Assembly: GCF_005862305.2 (NCBI RefSeq)
Contig: NZ_CP054023.1
Coordinates: 393,342-457,341 of the forward strand
From: Rhizobium indicum
GTDB lineage: Bacteria > Pseudomonadota > Alphaproteobacteria > Rhizobiales > Rhizobiaceae
DNA: 64,000 nt
Direction of reading: 5' to 3'
In this document: one piece after another, positions 36,176-45,722 of the stretch
Layout: each line of letters starts with the position of its first letter
Numbering within the stretch: the stretch's first letter is position 1
Program-made: the position numbers and the translations under genes
Notes under the pieces: model-generated
What the model was told of the DNA's origin: nothing
The model's database searches: none
Seen by the model: the letters and a program-made list of their open reading frames with translations, nothing else

Positions 36176-37029
36176 ATGTTTCGATGGCGCATCGGGCTCG
36201 GCATATCAGGTTTGCCAAGGACCTGATCACCGTCATTCTGGGTATCGGCCTGCTGCTGATTTTGGCGTTTCCCTTCATTTGGGTGGTGCTGATTTCCTTC
36301 CGCCCGGACAAGGAAATATTCACCCGGACGTTTCAGCTGTTCACCAGCGTTACCCTGGAAAACTACTACACTCTCCTTCAAAACTCGCCGTTCCCGAACT
36401 ACCTCAGAAACAGCCTTGTCGTCTGCACGATCTCGACTGTTGCGGCCGTTACCATCTCGCTGATAACCGCCTATGGCTTTTCGCGGAACCGCGATTTCCG
36501 CGGCCGCGGCCTATTGCTGATCCTGGTGATCTGCACGCAGCTCTTTCCCTACGTGATCCTCATCACGCCGCTTTATTCGATGTTTTTCGCCGTGGGGCTG
36601 ATCAACAATCCGCTGAGCCTGGTTCTGTCCTATACGGCGATGAACCTGCCATTCGCCATCTATCTGCTGCTCGGCTACCTCGACACAATTCCCCAGGATC
36701 TCGATGAGGCGGCCAAGCTCGACGGCGCTTCGACGATCCAGATCATCTTCAAGGTCATTCTGCCGATCGCCTGGCCGGGTGTGGTGACGGTCGCGGTCAA
36801 CGCCTTCGTGTCGGCGTGGGATGAATTTCTGTTTGCCCTGACACTGATGACAGCGGACGAAAACAAGACCGTGCCGGTGGGGCTTGCCGGCTTTTTCGGC
36901 GAATACACCACGCAATGGAATCTGGTGATGACGGCGTCGGTGATTTCGACGCTGCCGACACTTGTCCTTTTCATGCTGCTTCAGCGAAAGCTCGTCTCCG
37001 ATCTCGCGGCCGGTGCAGTGAAGCTGTAG
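36172..37029 (+). CDS. Sugar ABC importer permease (MalG-like)
   Basis: This 285-residue permease has a first helix (LITVILGIGLLLILAFPFIW) and the ATPase-contact loop DEAAKLDGASTIQIIFKVIL. The frame is open far upstream to 35575, but that part is the other-frame shadow of the MalF-like gene. The ATG at 36172 has GGGGAG seven bases upstream and overlaps the preceding stop (ATGA). No ATPase gene follows. Confidence 0.92.
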   Translation: MNVSMAHRARHIRFAKDLITVILGIGLLLILAFPFIWVVLISFRPDKEIFTRTFQLFTSVTLENYYTLLQNSPFPNYLRNSLVVCTISTVAAVTISLITAYGFSRNRDFRGRGLLLILVICTQLFPYVILITPLYSMFFAVGLINNPLSLVLSYTAMNLPFAIYLLLGYLDTIPQDLDEAAKLDGASTIQIIFKVILPIAWPGVVTVAVNAFVSAWDEFLFALTLMTADENKTVPVGLAGFFGEYTTQWNLVMTASVISTLPTLVLFMLLQRKLVSDLAAGAVKL

Positions 37030-37067
37030 CGGTGTGAACGCCTCGAACGAACATCGAAGGTCCTTCC

Positions 37068-38561
37068 ATGAACATCATACTCGTGCTTATCGACAGCGTT
37101 AACCGCAATGCTCTCTCGGCCTATGGCGGAACCGAGTTCGCGACGCCGAACCTTCAGTCTTTCGCCAAAAAGGCGTGGCGTTTCGACAATCACTTTGTCG
37201 GAAGCCTGCCCTGCATGCCGGCGCGGCGTGAGATTTTTGCCGGGTTCAGCGGCATGCAATGGCGTCCTTGGGGACCGCTCGAACCCTTCGACCTACGCCT
37301 GCCGAAACTGCTGGAGAGTGCGGGTTACACAACCGCGATCGTCACCGATCACTATCACTACTGGGAGGAGTCGGCGAACGGCTACATCCAGAGCTTCCAG
37401 GGCGCGGAATTCATTCGAGGGCACGAGCTGGATTTCTGGGAGCCGCTCGTGCCTGAGGCAGATCTGCCGCAATGGGTGCACAATATCGAAAAATGGCGCC
37501 CGGGTTATGGTCACCGCTACTTCTCGAATGTCGCAAACTTCAAGGATGAGGCCGATTTCTTTCCTGCCAAGGTGATGACATCAGCGAGCGAATGGCTCGC
37601 CAAACCGAAGACCGGAAAGCCGTTCTTCCTGCAGGTCGAGTCCTTCGACGTGCATGAGCCCTTCGATGTCCCGGAGCCCTATGCCTCGATGTACGGCGAC
37701 GGTGCGGCGCGAGACCGCTTTACGTTGTGGCCGCCCTATCAGGATGCGGTGCGCCAGGCGGAGTTCATGAGCCAGGCGAGCCCCGAGGAGCTGGCGTTCG
37801 TTCGCTCCCAGTATGGCGCCAAACTGACGATGACGGACCGGTGGCTGGGCAAGCTGTTCACCACCCTGGACGAACTGCAACTCTGGGACGACACGGCCGT
37901 TATCGTCACCACCGATCATGGACATGATCTCGGTGAACGGGGCGGCTATGGCAAGCAATTCCCGCATTTCGACAGCCACGCGAACATTCCGCTGCTCGTC
38001 TGGCACCCCGGCCTCCAAGCCAATGGCGGCGCGATTGAAAATCTGACGTCGACCGTCGACCTCTTCGCCTCAATCCTGGCGATCGCCGGCGTCGAGCCGC
38101 CACGACAGACGCACTCGCATTCATTTCTGCCGCTTCTCAAGGGCGAGATCGGCAACGCGCGGAACGCCGTCATTTACGGGACATTCGGGCAAGGCATCTG
38201 CTGCACCGATGGCGAATGGACGCTGATCCAGCCACCGGATCGCGACAAGCCGCTTTACGCCTACTCGACCATGGTACCAACCACCATCGAGCCGCAGGAC
38301 AAGCCCGTCGATCATGGGCGCTACATTCCCGGTATCGACATGCCGCAATGGAAAATTCCCATCACTCCCGACGGCCCCGGAGACCGGCGGAACCTCGACA
38401 GCCAGCCGCTGCTATTTAATCGACGCTCTGATCCAGAGCAGAAGCGAGACCTCTGGCAGGACCGACCTGAAGAGCGAGAACGAATGCTGCGTCTTATGCG
38501 GCAAGTCATCGAACGGTACGGTGCACCGGCCGAACTGTTCCAGAGACTGGGATTGGACTAG
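37068..38561 (+). CDS. Formylglycine-dependent sulfatase
   Basis: This 497-residue arylsulfatase-type enzyme has metal-binding Asp in LVLIDSVNRN (D9). The Cys to be converted to formylglycine is C49 in CMPAR, matching the CxPxR rule. A later metal/catalytic block is TTDHGHDLGERG. No signal peptide is present, so it is cytoplasmic and should act after uptake by the linked importer. A formylglycine-generating enzyme is not encoded in this window. Related proteins include heparan/choline-type sulfatases and some phosphonate hydrolases; the exact substrate is unknown. The TAG stop lies inside the end of the following inverted-repeat element. Confidence 0.88.
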   Translation: MNIILVLIDSVNRNALSAYGGTEFATPNLQSFAKKAWRFDNHFVGSLPCMPARREIFAGFSGMQWRPWGPLEPFDLRLPKLLESAGYTTAIVTDHYHYWEESANGYIQSFQGAEFIRGHELDFWEPLVPEADLPQWVHNIEKWRPGYGHRYFSNVANFKDEADFFPAKVMTSASEWLAKPKTGKPFFLQVESFDVHEPFDVPEPYASMYGDGAARDRFTLWPPYQDAVRQAEFMSQASPEELAFVRSQYGAKLTMTDRWLGKLFTTLDELQLWDDTAVIVTTDHGHDLGERGGYGKQFPHFDSHANIPLLVWHPGLQANGGAIENLTSTVDLFASILAIAGVEPPRQTHSHSFLPLLKGEIGNARNAVIYGTFGQGICCTDGEWTLIQPPDRDKPLYAYSTMVPTTIEPQDKPVDHGRYIPGIDMPQWKIPITPDGPGDRRNLDSQPLLFNRRSDPEQKRDLWQDRPEERERMLRLMRQVIERYGAPAELFQRLGLD

Positions 38562-38831
38562 AGCCTTTCCTGGTCAGATTGTAGCATTCTGCCGGAGCAG
38601 GTTTTCGTCAGGGCAGAGGCGATTGGCGAAGGGCATACACTTTGGTACGTCCGAGCCGATCGCCTCTGCCCTGGCGCAAAGATGCCCGGCCCTTCGGGTT
38701 GGCTGAAACGGGCCGGCTGATCGACCGGCCGGCTTGGCCGTAGAGCTTGGCTACGACGCGCGCCGGCCGGTCGACCATCCGACTCCGTTTGAGCCAACAG
38801 AATGTTGCAATCTGACCAGGAATGGCTCTAG
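38558..38831. repeat. 274-bp inverted-repeat intergenic element (MITE/RIME-like)
   Basis: The ends CTAGAGCCTTTCCTGGTCAG... (38558-38591) and the reverse complement of 38798-38831 agree at 31 of 34 positions. Inside is a second inverted repeat (GGGCAGAGGCGAT / ATCGCCTCTGCCC) and several GGCCGG-rich palindromes. No coding frame is convincing. The layout resembles the mosaic palindromic intergenic repeats known from rhizobia. It could act as a terminator or RNA-structure element after the sulfatase operon. Confidence 0.8.
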
Positions 38832-39005
38832 CTTCGAGGATCAGAGCGCATCGCCGATAGGGCCATCGCCGGTTCGACACAAAAAAAGATGTGAGTGCGC
38901 TGTCGAATCCGCCGCGGCTCAAACGTCTTGAGATCGCAGGCGCGAAATGCGGTAGGCTTGCCGCATGCGTCGCGATCACTCTGTCGGCATGGAGGTTATG
39001 AAGCC

Positions 39006-40220
39006 ATGGGTGTTTCCTATCGTTGGGTCATCGTCGCCGCGGGCGCATTGATGACATGCGTCGCACTCGGCGCGATGTTCTCGCTGGCGATTTTCCAGGA
39101 GCCGATCGCGACGGCGACCGGTTGGTCGCATGTCGGCATAGCGAGCGCGATGACGCTGAACTTCATCGTCATGGGTTTCGGCGGCTTCTTCTGGGGGGCG
39201 GCAAGCGATCGCTTCGGCCCGCGCGTCGTCGTGCTGATAGGCTCCGTGCTGCTCGGCCTGGCGCTGGTGCTGGCGAGCCGGGCCGAGACGCTGCTGCAGT
39301 TCCAATTGACCTACGGCATTCTTGTCGGACTGGCGGCAAGCACGTTTTTCGCGCCGATGATCGCGGCGACGACCGCCTGGTTCGACGAAAACCGCGGGCT
39401 TGCGGTGTCGCTGGTCTCCGCCGGCATGGGCGTTGCGCCGATGACAATCTCCCCTTTCGCGCGCTGGCTGATCTCGGCCTATGAATGGCGGCCGGCCATG
39501 CTGATCATCGGCGTTGCCGCCTGGGTGCTGCTGGTGCCGGCCGCGCTGCTGGTCAGGCGCCCACCTGCCGAGACCACTGACACCGGAACCGAGTTCGCGG
39601 CCGACGGCGCTCGGCCGCAACTGTCTAAAGTCTTTCGATCGCCGCAATTCATCGTGCTTGGCCTGACCTTCTTCGCCTGCTGCGCGGCGCATTCCGGGCC
39701 GATCTTCCACATGGTGAACTATGCGACGATCTGCGGCGTCGCACCGATGGCGGCCGTCAGCATCTACAGCGTCGAGGGCCTGGCGGGACTGGGCGGCCGA
39801 TTGCTCTATGGCAGCCTTGCCGACAGGATCGGGGTGAAGCCGGTGCTCGTCGCGGGCCTGCTGGTGCAGGCGGCAGCCCTTGCGACCTATCTCTTCGTCA
39901 GCCAGCTCGGCGAATTCTACGCGCTCGCAATCGTCTTCGGCAGTGCCTATGGCGGTGTGATGCCACTCTATGCCGTGCTGGCGCGTGAATATTTCGGGCC
40001 GCGTATCATCGGCACGGTCTTCGGTGCGGCGACGATGCTCTCCAGCCTCGGCATGGCCTTCGGCCCTCTCATCGGCGGCTGGATATTCGACACCTTCGCC
40101 AATTATTCCTGGCTGTTCATCGGCTCCGCGATGGTCGGGCTGGGGGCTGCGGCGATAGCGCTCGCGTTCCCGCCTCTCGCCCGCCAGAAACCGCAGCCGG
40201 CCTTCGGCATGGCGCCGTAA
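39006..40220 (+). CDS. MFS transporter
   Basis: This 404-residue, 12-helix major facilitator transporter has the between-helix motif GAASDRFGPRVVV (helix 2-3 loop) and its repeat GSLADRIGVKPVL in the second half. Similar proteins are annotated as oxalate/formate or monocarboxylate carriers; the substrate here is not known. GGAGG lies about ten bases before the ATG at 39006. The frame upstream to 38895 is not coding. Confidence 0.9.
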   Translation: MGVSYRWVIVAAGALMTCVALGAMFSLAIFQEPIATATGWSHVGIASAMTLNFIVMGFGGFFWGAASDRFGPRVVVLIGSVLLGLALVLASRAETLLQFQLTYGILVGLAASTFFAPMIAATTAWFDENRGLAVSLVSAGMGVAPMTISPFARWLISAYEWRPAMLIIGVAAWVLLVPAALLVRRPPAETTDTGTEFAADGARPQLSKVFRSPQFIVLGLTFFACCAAHSGPIFHMVNYATICGVAPMAAVSIYSVEGLAGLGGRLLYGSLADRIGVKPVLVAGLLVQAAALATYLFVSQLGEFYALAIVFGSAYGGVMPLYAVLAREYFGPRIIGTVFGAATMLSSLGMAFGPLIGGWIFDTFANYSWLFIGSAMVGLGAAAIALAFPPLARQKPQPAFGMAP

Positions 40221-40630
40221 CAGGCGCCTTGCCAATCCTCACGGGCGGTATCGAGAGTGGACATCGGTGACGACGCCCACTCAAGGTTTTCGCATCGTCG
40301 CGATTTTTGCCGCCAAATCGCCAACACCGCAGGCTGCACAGTCGCCTCCACCGTAACAAATGGACGACGAGGCCGGACCGCGATCATTCAGATCCGCTGG
40401 CTTGTGTGCCATTCTGGATGGCGAAAGAACAAAGCGTTACAAGGCAAGGAATAACTTGATTCACGCAAAAGTAGAGTTCGTATTGGTGTAGTAGCGGACG
40501 ATGCGGCGACGCTCTCTGCTAGGGAAGTAACGGCTAAGACGCACCAATCCTTAAATATTCACTTGAGGAACCCTCAGTTCTTCGGCAGTATACTGTTTAT
40601 TAACTATTGGCTGGGGGCCATGCTGCAGCA
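40221..40630. other. Upstream region of the caspase-like gene
   Basis: About 410 bases hold no convincing gene. Near its end, TATACT (40589-40594) could be a -10 box for the caspase-like gene, with a poor TTGAGG upstream at too wide a spacing. A short TGAGG-AAC-CCTCA hairpin lies near 40565. Confidence 0.4.
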
Positions 40631-43600
40631 ATGAGGGTTATAGGGATTGCTCTGGCATGTGTCATGTTGCTGTCGCAGCCGGCTCTGGCGCAGTCTCCTC
40701 TCGACGTCATCAGGAGCTTGACCGACGGCGTCACGCGTGATGCTGCGCCACCAGATGCTGGTCGCCGAACGTCTAAACCGATACCGACTCTTCGGTCGCA
40801 GCTGACAAGATCGCAAGTGCAACGCCTGCAGCGTGCCCTGGAAGCGCTCGGTTACTATCATGGTCCGATCGACGGAGATGCCGGGGTCGAGACGTGGAGT
40901 TCGGTTATAGCGTGGGCACGCGACCGGGGATGGGAGGCTCCAACAACCCTCCGTGTCGCGCATCTCAATTCCCTGGAAGCTGAACGCGCGCAGGGACAGG
41001 TTGCAGAACAGGATCGTCCAAGCTCTGGTCCAGAAGATGGGACTGTTCGTCGCGTTCAAACGGCCCTCTCACGGCTCGGCTACTATTCGGGGCCGGTGAA
41101 TGGGCAGACAGACCAAGCGACCATGGCTGCGATGGCGGCCTGGGCGGCGGATCGGAGCTGGGAAGCCCCGGCATCGATCCGCGAGGCACATGCCGTCAAC
41201 ATGGAGGAGGAGCTCTCCCATAGGACAGGCCCGGTTGTCGGCGATGCGGTCTTGCCACCGTGGCAGCCGGACGACACCGGGATCGGGAGCAAAATCTGCG
41301 CCTCCACCGGCTACAGCAAGGTCTGCCTTCGTCTTGCCTGCGATGCCGAAGCCGGTGTGGTCCTTGATTTAGAAGAGGTGGCGGGCTACTCGACACCGTC
41401 GGGCTCTGGCGCGGGTCTGACGGTGGATCGAGGCCCTGAGGCAACGCTTCCCCTCGATGGCATCCGCAAGAGACCGGTCCTCGATGCCGCTCGTGATGCA
41501 GCGCTCATCGCCCGCCTTTCCTCCGGGCGGTCGCTGAACCTCAAGTTGGGGACATGGTCGATGTCCTTCGGTCTCGCGCAATTCGGCCCCGAATACGACC
41601 GGGTTGGAAAGGCATGTGCTACCCTCGTCGCCCGGCTCCGTAGCGGCCAGGATCCCTACCCTGGGCAGTTCGCCCGCCTTGCCGACGAACTGGCCGAGGT
41701 CACCGCGTCCGAAGGAACCTGGACCTCGCAGCCGAATACGGATCTTGCTGGCAATGACATTCGACATGGGCTGGCCGATCCGCTTCTGCGTGGCCTGACG
41801 GAAGGCGAATGTATGGCGATCTGCTCGGAAACTGACATGTGCCGGGCCTATACGTTCAACCCGAGCGGCGGGGCATGTTTCCTGAAGTCCGAAAAGGGCT
41901 CGCCCAAACCCTACGCAGCCGGAAAGAGCGGCGTTTTCGATGGCCGGAAAGCGGGTTTAGCACCTCCACCCACCCGCGGACCGGGACCGATCGTGGATGG
42001 AGCGGTCGGGTGGCGAGAGGGCGAGACACTGGAGGGCTTTCAGGCTCGCGTAAAACAAGCTGCTCGCAGGCTCGGCGGGTCATGCGACGAGGAGAAGGAG
42101 ACGCTCCGGCGTCTGGCCGAAAAATTCCAATGGACACTGCCGCATCAGGGACCGCTCCGCGCCGGGAACAGTTTTGAAATCGAGTGGTCGGGCAACACGC
42201 TCGAAGATCGCATACCGGTTTGGTTCATGGTCAAAGCAGAACAGCCCGTCCGTTTTAAAGGCAAGGGGCATGTCGCGTTGGGTCCTGACGCACCCAATCC
42301 GTTCGCGATGAAAACCGGTCTCGGCAAGACACGCGCCATGGTCGCCCTGGCGACGCGTGGCGCCGCAGCGAGTGGTTCAGTTTCAACCATTCCGCTGCAA
42401 GCCGGGCCATTGAACCTATCCGTCTCATTAGTGGGCTATCTGCGCGCCTGCGAGGAGGAGATCGTTCTGAAGGAAGAGTCAGAGCGGCTCGAAATCGCAC
42501 CGGCGCCTGCTGAGATCGTCCTCAACACCGCCGAGGGCCGCGCGGCGTTCACACATAGTATCGATGTCCCTAAATTCTCCCGCCGCATCCTCCTCAACGA
42601 TACCCGCTTTCTTCTGCTGGATGCGGCAAGCGGGACGGAAATCGTCGAGCGGGCAGGCACACACCTGCAGATCTCGCCGACCCACCGCTTCATCGGCGTC
42701 GAGCATAATGGCCGGCTCGACATCGTCGACATGGTCGATGGGCATACGGCTGCGACAGCGGATGCCGGCGACCTTCGCTGGGCGCTCGGCGACAGCGTCG
42801 TCTTCACCACGCTCGCGCCTTGGGCGGAGGTGAATTTTTCCTCCACCTTCGGTGATCATTTGCGCATACGGGAGCAGATTACCGGGCCGTCTTGCTGCAC
42901 CGCGGAACGCGGTCAGACGCGCGTGGCGATCGATCTGGAGAATGCCGCCTACGCCATCTGGGGTGGCGCCGGCTACCGCGTTGGTGCGCTCCAGAACCCG
43001 GATTACGCCTCGACGGCAAATTCCTCCGGCGCTTACAGTTCTCAAGGTGGCGAGACCATTCCCCTTCATTTTCATATGTTCTGGTCGCTTGGCATGGTGT
43101 CGCCCGTCAGTGTCGCTCGGGAATTCGATGTTGCCGGCGGCTTCAAGACGACCAGTACCTGGGAAGACTGGGAGGTCGCGGACGCCGACAGCCGCCGCCC
43201 CCGCGATTTTACGGAGAGCCTGTCGCGCACATTGGGCAAAATTGAGCTTCAGGCAGTCATGATCGATACGGCCGTGGCATCGAACGACCAAGGCTCCATC
43301 AGAGCCGGCAACGACACACCTCTCGCCGCAGCCTTGCCCGAACAACTCTTGCGCCTCGGCGTCGCGCTCGATCCAATGGTCGACGGTGAACGCCTCGTCG
43401 CGTCCTACGCGGCAGGTGAGAATAGCGACCTTCACGCGCTTGATCGTGACAAGCGGCTGAAACGATCCGCAGAGGCGATGGGGCGCTTCCGCCGCGAGGC
43501 GGAGCGTGCGGGCTGGCGCTTCGACTGGGCTCTGCCCGTCGGGGACGAGGGTCCGATCTCCGACTGTGAACATCTTCTGCTCGGAGAATCCTCGAACACG

Positions 43601-45295
43601 GGGGGCACGGGCTCGCTGTTAGCGCCTCGCGATGTTGTCGAGGTCTCGACGGTCCGCACGTCTCGCGGGCCAGTATGGGTGGCGCGTGCGGAGTGTGTCG
43701 CGGGCGCGACGTTCGGGAGCCTCAGGCCCTATGCTGCCCTTTACGTCATGGATATCGCGCGCCCCGCGCCGGCGGCGAGTGCGGCACTTCAGGCGGAAGG
43801 CGCATTTTTCTTCGAAAACAATGCCCATCGTCTGTGGTACGAGCACTCTTTTCGTATCAAAGCCAATGACGACCTTCTGCTGACCTATGCGCCCGGCAAC
43901 GGCGTCATTACCGTGCGTGACCGCGCAACGCAGAAATTCCTCTGGATCGGCGAGAATCTTCCGAATGGCGATCTCCTCGTCGAGGCCTGGTTGACGAAAG
44001 ACCGTCGCCATGCGGTGCAACTTAATTCTGACGGCAACTTCTATATTCACGCCATTCTAGACGATAGGCAGTCGCTCCTGTCCGGGCGCATCGCCGACGA
44101 CGAGATCGCGGTCTGGACCAAGGACTACTTTTACGACGCGACAGCCGAGGCCGCCGCCCTCATCGATCTGAAGTTTCCCGGTAGGGTTGGACAGTATAGT
44201 CTCGACCGGTTTGGCACGGCGCGCCTGGTTCCAGATCTGGCGCGCGCTGTCCTTGATCGCGGGCAGACGCCGCAGGCCGTCTCCGAGGTGGGCGTACCGC
44301 CGTCGTTGACAGGCGAGATCGCGCTCGAGGAAAACGGCGGTCGCGTAAGAGCCGTATTGCACTTCGATCCGGCCGAGACGGTGCATATGTCCGTTTTTCA
44401 GGACGGTGTGCTGACCGAAACGGTTGATGCGGCCACCGTCGCAAATGCAGTGTCGTTCGAGAGGCTCAAGGACGCGCGTTGGGTGTCGGTCATCGGATTC
44501 AATTCTGCGGGCCTGGCGAGCCTCCCGGTATCCGCTGATCTCGGCGAGCCTCTTGCGCGCCGTGCGGTCACCCGCGCGCTCGTCATCGGCGTGAACACTT
44601 ACGAGGATGAGCGCCTCCGTTCGCTCAACTACCCTCTGCGCGATGCAGGCACGGTGCTCGAAACGCTGACCGAGCCGCTTGGCAAAGAGCCACCGTTCCG
44701 CGGCGAGGTAGGGCCGAAGGACAGGCGTGCCACGCCCGAGGCCATACTGGAGGCGACGGCGCGACTGCTGGACGGGCTGGCCCGTGGGGACCACGCGGTC
44801 CTGTTTCTGGCCGGCCATGGCATGCAGGATCGCAATGGGCGTTTCTATTTCGCGACGTCGGCCACCGATCCAACGGATCTCGAACACACAGCCTTGCCTT
44901 TCGACCGGCTGGCCGCGCTGTTCGAAAGGACCGAGGCGCGCATCACCATCCTTCTTGATGCCTGCCACTCGGGCGCCGCGGGGACCGGGTCTTTCACCAC
45001 CAACGACGATCTCGCCAACAGCCTCGCTGCCCTCAGATCCAATCTCACCGTTCTCGCCGCTGCGAAAGGGCGGCAGGAGTCGCTCGGGCGGCGCGAGGTC
45101 GGGGGCCTGTTCACCAACGCGATCGTTACCGTCCTCGGAAAGGAACGCGATCGTTATGACCACAACCATAATGGTCGCATTGAGGCCTCCGAACTGTATC
45201 GCGGCGTCAAGACGCTGGTTTTCGCGGCGAGCGACGGCAAGCAGACACCCTGGATCATCAACAGCCGACTGGTGGGAGACTATGCCCTCTTTTAG
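40631..45295 (+). CDS. Giant secreted protein: PG-binding repeats, PAN domain, caspase-like protease
   Basis: This 1554-residue exported protein has a signal peptide (MRVIGIALACVMLLSQPALA, cut before QSPLD). Two peptidoglycan-binding-1 type repeats follow (LGYYHGPIDGDAG, about 57-102; LGYYSGPVNGQTD, about 135-179). A PAN/Apple-like cysteine module comes next (ECMAICSETDMCRAYTFNPS, about 365-438). A long middle part of unknown, beta-rich type leads to a C-terminal caspase-like (C14) domain from about 1315. The catalytic His is in FLAGHGM (about 1393) and the Cys in LLDACHSG (about 1441). An EF-hand-like loop, DHNHNGRIEASE, is near 1510. The ATG at 40631 suits the signal peptide; a TTG at 40607 is possible. 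The next gene overlaps it by 14 bases. Confidence 0.9.
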   Translation: MRVIGIALACVMLLSQPALAQSPLDVIRSLTDGVTRDAAPPDAGRRTSKPIPTLRSQLTRSQVQRLQRALEALGYYHGPIDGDAGVETWSSVIAWARDRGWEAPTTLRVAHLNSLEAERAQGQVAEQDRPSSGPEDGTVRRVQTALSRLGYYSGPVNGQTDQATMAAMAAWAADRSWEAPASIREAHAVNMEEELSHRTGPVVGDAVLPPWQPDDTGIGSKICASTGYSKVCLRLACDAEAGVVLDLEEVAGYSTPSGSGAGLTVDRGPEATLPLDGIRKRPVLDAARDAALIARLSSGRSLNLKLGTWSMSFGLAQFGPEYDRVGKACATLVARLRSGQDPYPGQFARLADELAEVTASEGTWTSQPNTDLAGNDIRHGLADPLLRGLTEGECMAICSETDMCRAYTFNPSGGACFLKSEKGSPKPYAAGKSGVFDGRKAGLAPPPTRGPGPIVDGAVGWREGETLEGFQARVKQAARRLGGSCDEEKETLRRLAEKFQWTLPHQGPLRAGNSFEIEWSGNTLEDRIPVWFMVKAEQPVRFKGKGHVALGPDAPNPFAMKTGLGKTRAMVALATRGAAASGSVSTIPLQAGPLNLSVSLVGYLRACEEEIVLKEESERLEIAPAPAEIVLNTAEGRAAFTHSIDVPKFSRRILLNDTRFLLLDAASGTEIVERAGTHLQISPTHRFIGVEHNGRLDIVDMVDGHTAATADAGDLRWALGDSVVFTTLAPWAEVNFSSTFGDHLRIREQITGPSCCTAERGQTRVAIDLENAAYAIWGGAGYRVGALQNPDYASTANSSGAYSSQGGETIPLHFHMFWSLGMVSPVSVAREFDVAGGFKTTSTWEDWEVADADSRRPRDFTESLSRTLGKIELQAVMIDTAVASNDQGSIRAGNDTPLAAALPEQLLRLGVALDPMVDGERLVASYAAGENSDLHALDRDKRLKRSAEAMGRFRREAERAGWRFDWALPVGDEGPISDCEHLLLGESSNTGGTGSLLAPRDVVEVSTVRTSRGPVWVARAECVAGATFGSLRPYAALYVMDIARPAPAASAALQAEGAFFFENNAHRLWYEHSFRIKANDDLLLTYAPGNGVITVRDRATQKFLWIGENLPNGDLLVEAWLTKDRRHAVQLNSDGNFYIHAILDDRQSLLSGRIADDEIAVWTKDYFYDATAEAAALIDLKFPGRVGQYSLDRFGTARLVPDLARAVLDRGQTPQAVSEVGVPPSLTGEIALEENGGRVRAVLHFDPAETVHMSVFQDGVLTETVDAATVANAVSFERLKDARWVSVIGFNSAGLASLPVSADLGEPLARRAVTRALVIGVNTYEDERLRSLNYPLRDAGTVLETLTEPLGKEPPFRGEVGPKDRRATPEAILEATARLLDGLARGDHAVLFLAGHGMQDRNGRFYFATSATDPTDLEHTALPFDRLAALFERTEARITILLDACHSGAAGTGSFTTNDDLANSLAALRSNLTVLAAAKGRQESLGRREVGGLFTNAIVTVLGKERDRYDHNHNGRIEASELYRGVKTLVFAASDGKQTPWIINSRLVGDYALF

Positions 45296-45722
45296 ATTTC
45301 GCGACGCGTATAAAGCGGTTGCGGTCCTAACCGTTGCCATGCTGCTTCTGCCTCCGGCGGCCTCCCTTGCTGCGTGCCTCATCTGCGACGAGGTCGTCGA
45401 GCTGGATGGAGTGCGGGCAAATTGCTTCCGTCAGGACTATGAAAAGTTTCTTTCAACTGCTCGAAGCGCGGAAACGAGCAATGCGGAGGTCGATCTCTCC
45501 GCCTGCGCCGGGGACGACGGACGCGAACGACGCGGTCTTGATCGGATGCCCGGGCTATTACCAGCCGGAAGTGAATCCAGCGCGCGGAACCAGCGTGAGC
45601 TACGCTCGGTCTACATTTTCGATGAGGCAAGCCTTATTTGCCTCAAGCGATTGCTGGATGGGCACGAAGGTACGATCGATCCGTCGGTGCGGTTCGATCT
45701 GGTCGAGAACTGCAAGCCATGA
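45282..45722 (+). CDS. Small secreted cysteine-containing protein in the caspase operon
   Basis: This 146-residue exported protein has a clear signal peptide (VAVLTVAMLLLPPAASLAA, then CLICDEVVELDG). Five cysteines remain in the mature part. The C-terminal segment VYIFDEASLICLKRLLDGHE is helical. No family recognised. GGGAG lies just before the ATG at 45282, which overlaps the end of the caspase-like gene by 14 bases in another frame; its own stop overlaps the next gene (ATGA). Tight coupling suggests it works with the protease, for example as inhibitor, partner or substrate (inference). Confidence 0.78.
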   Translation: MPSFRFRDAYKAVAVLTVAMLLLPPAASLAACLICDEVVELDGVRANCFRQDYEKFLSTARSAETSNAEVDLSACAGDDGRERRGLDRMPGLLPAGSESSARNQRELRSVYIFDEASLICLKRLLDGHEGTIDPSVRFDLVENCKP

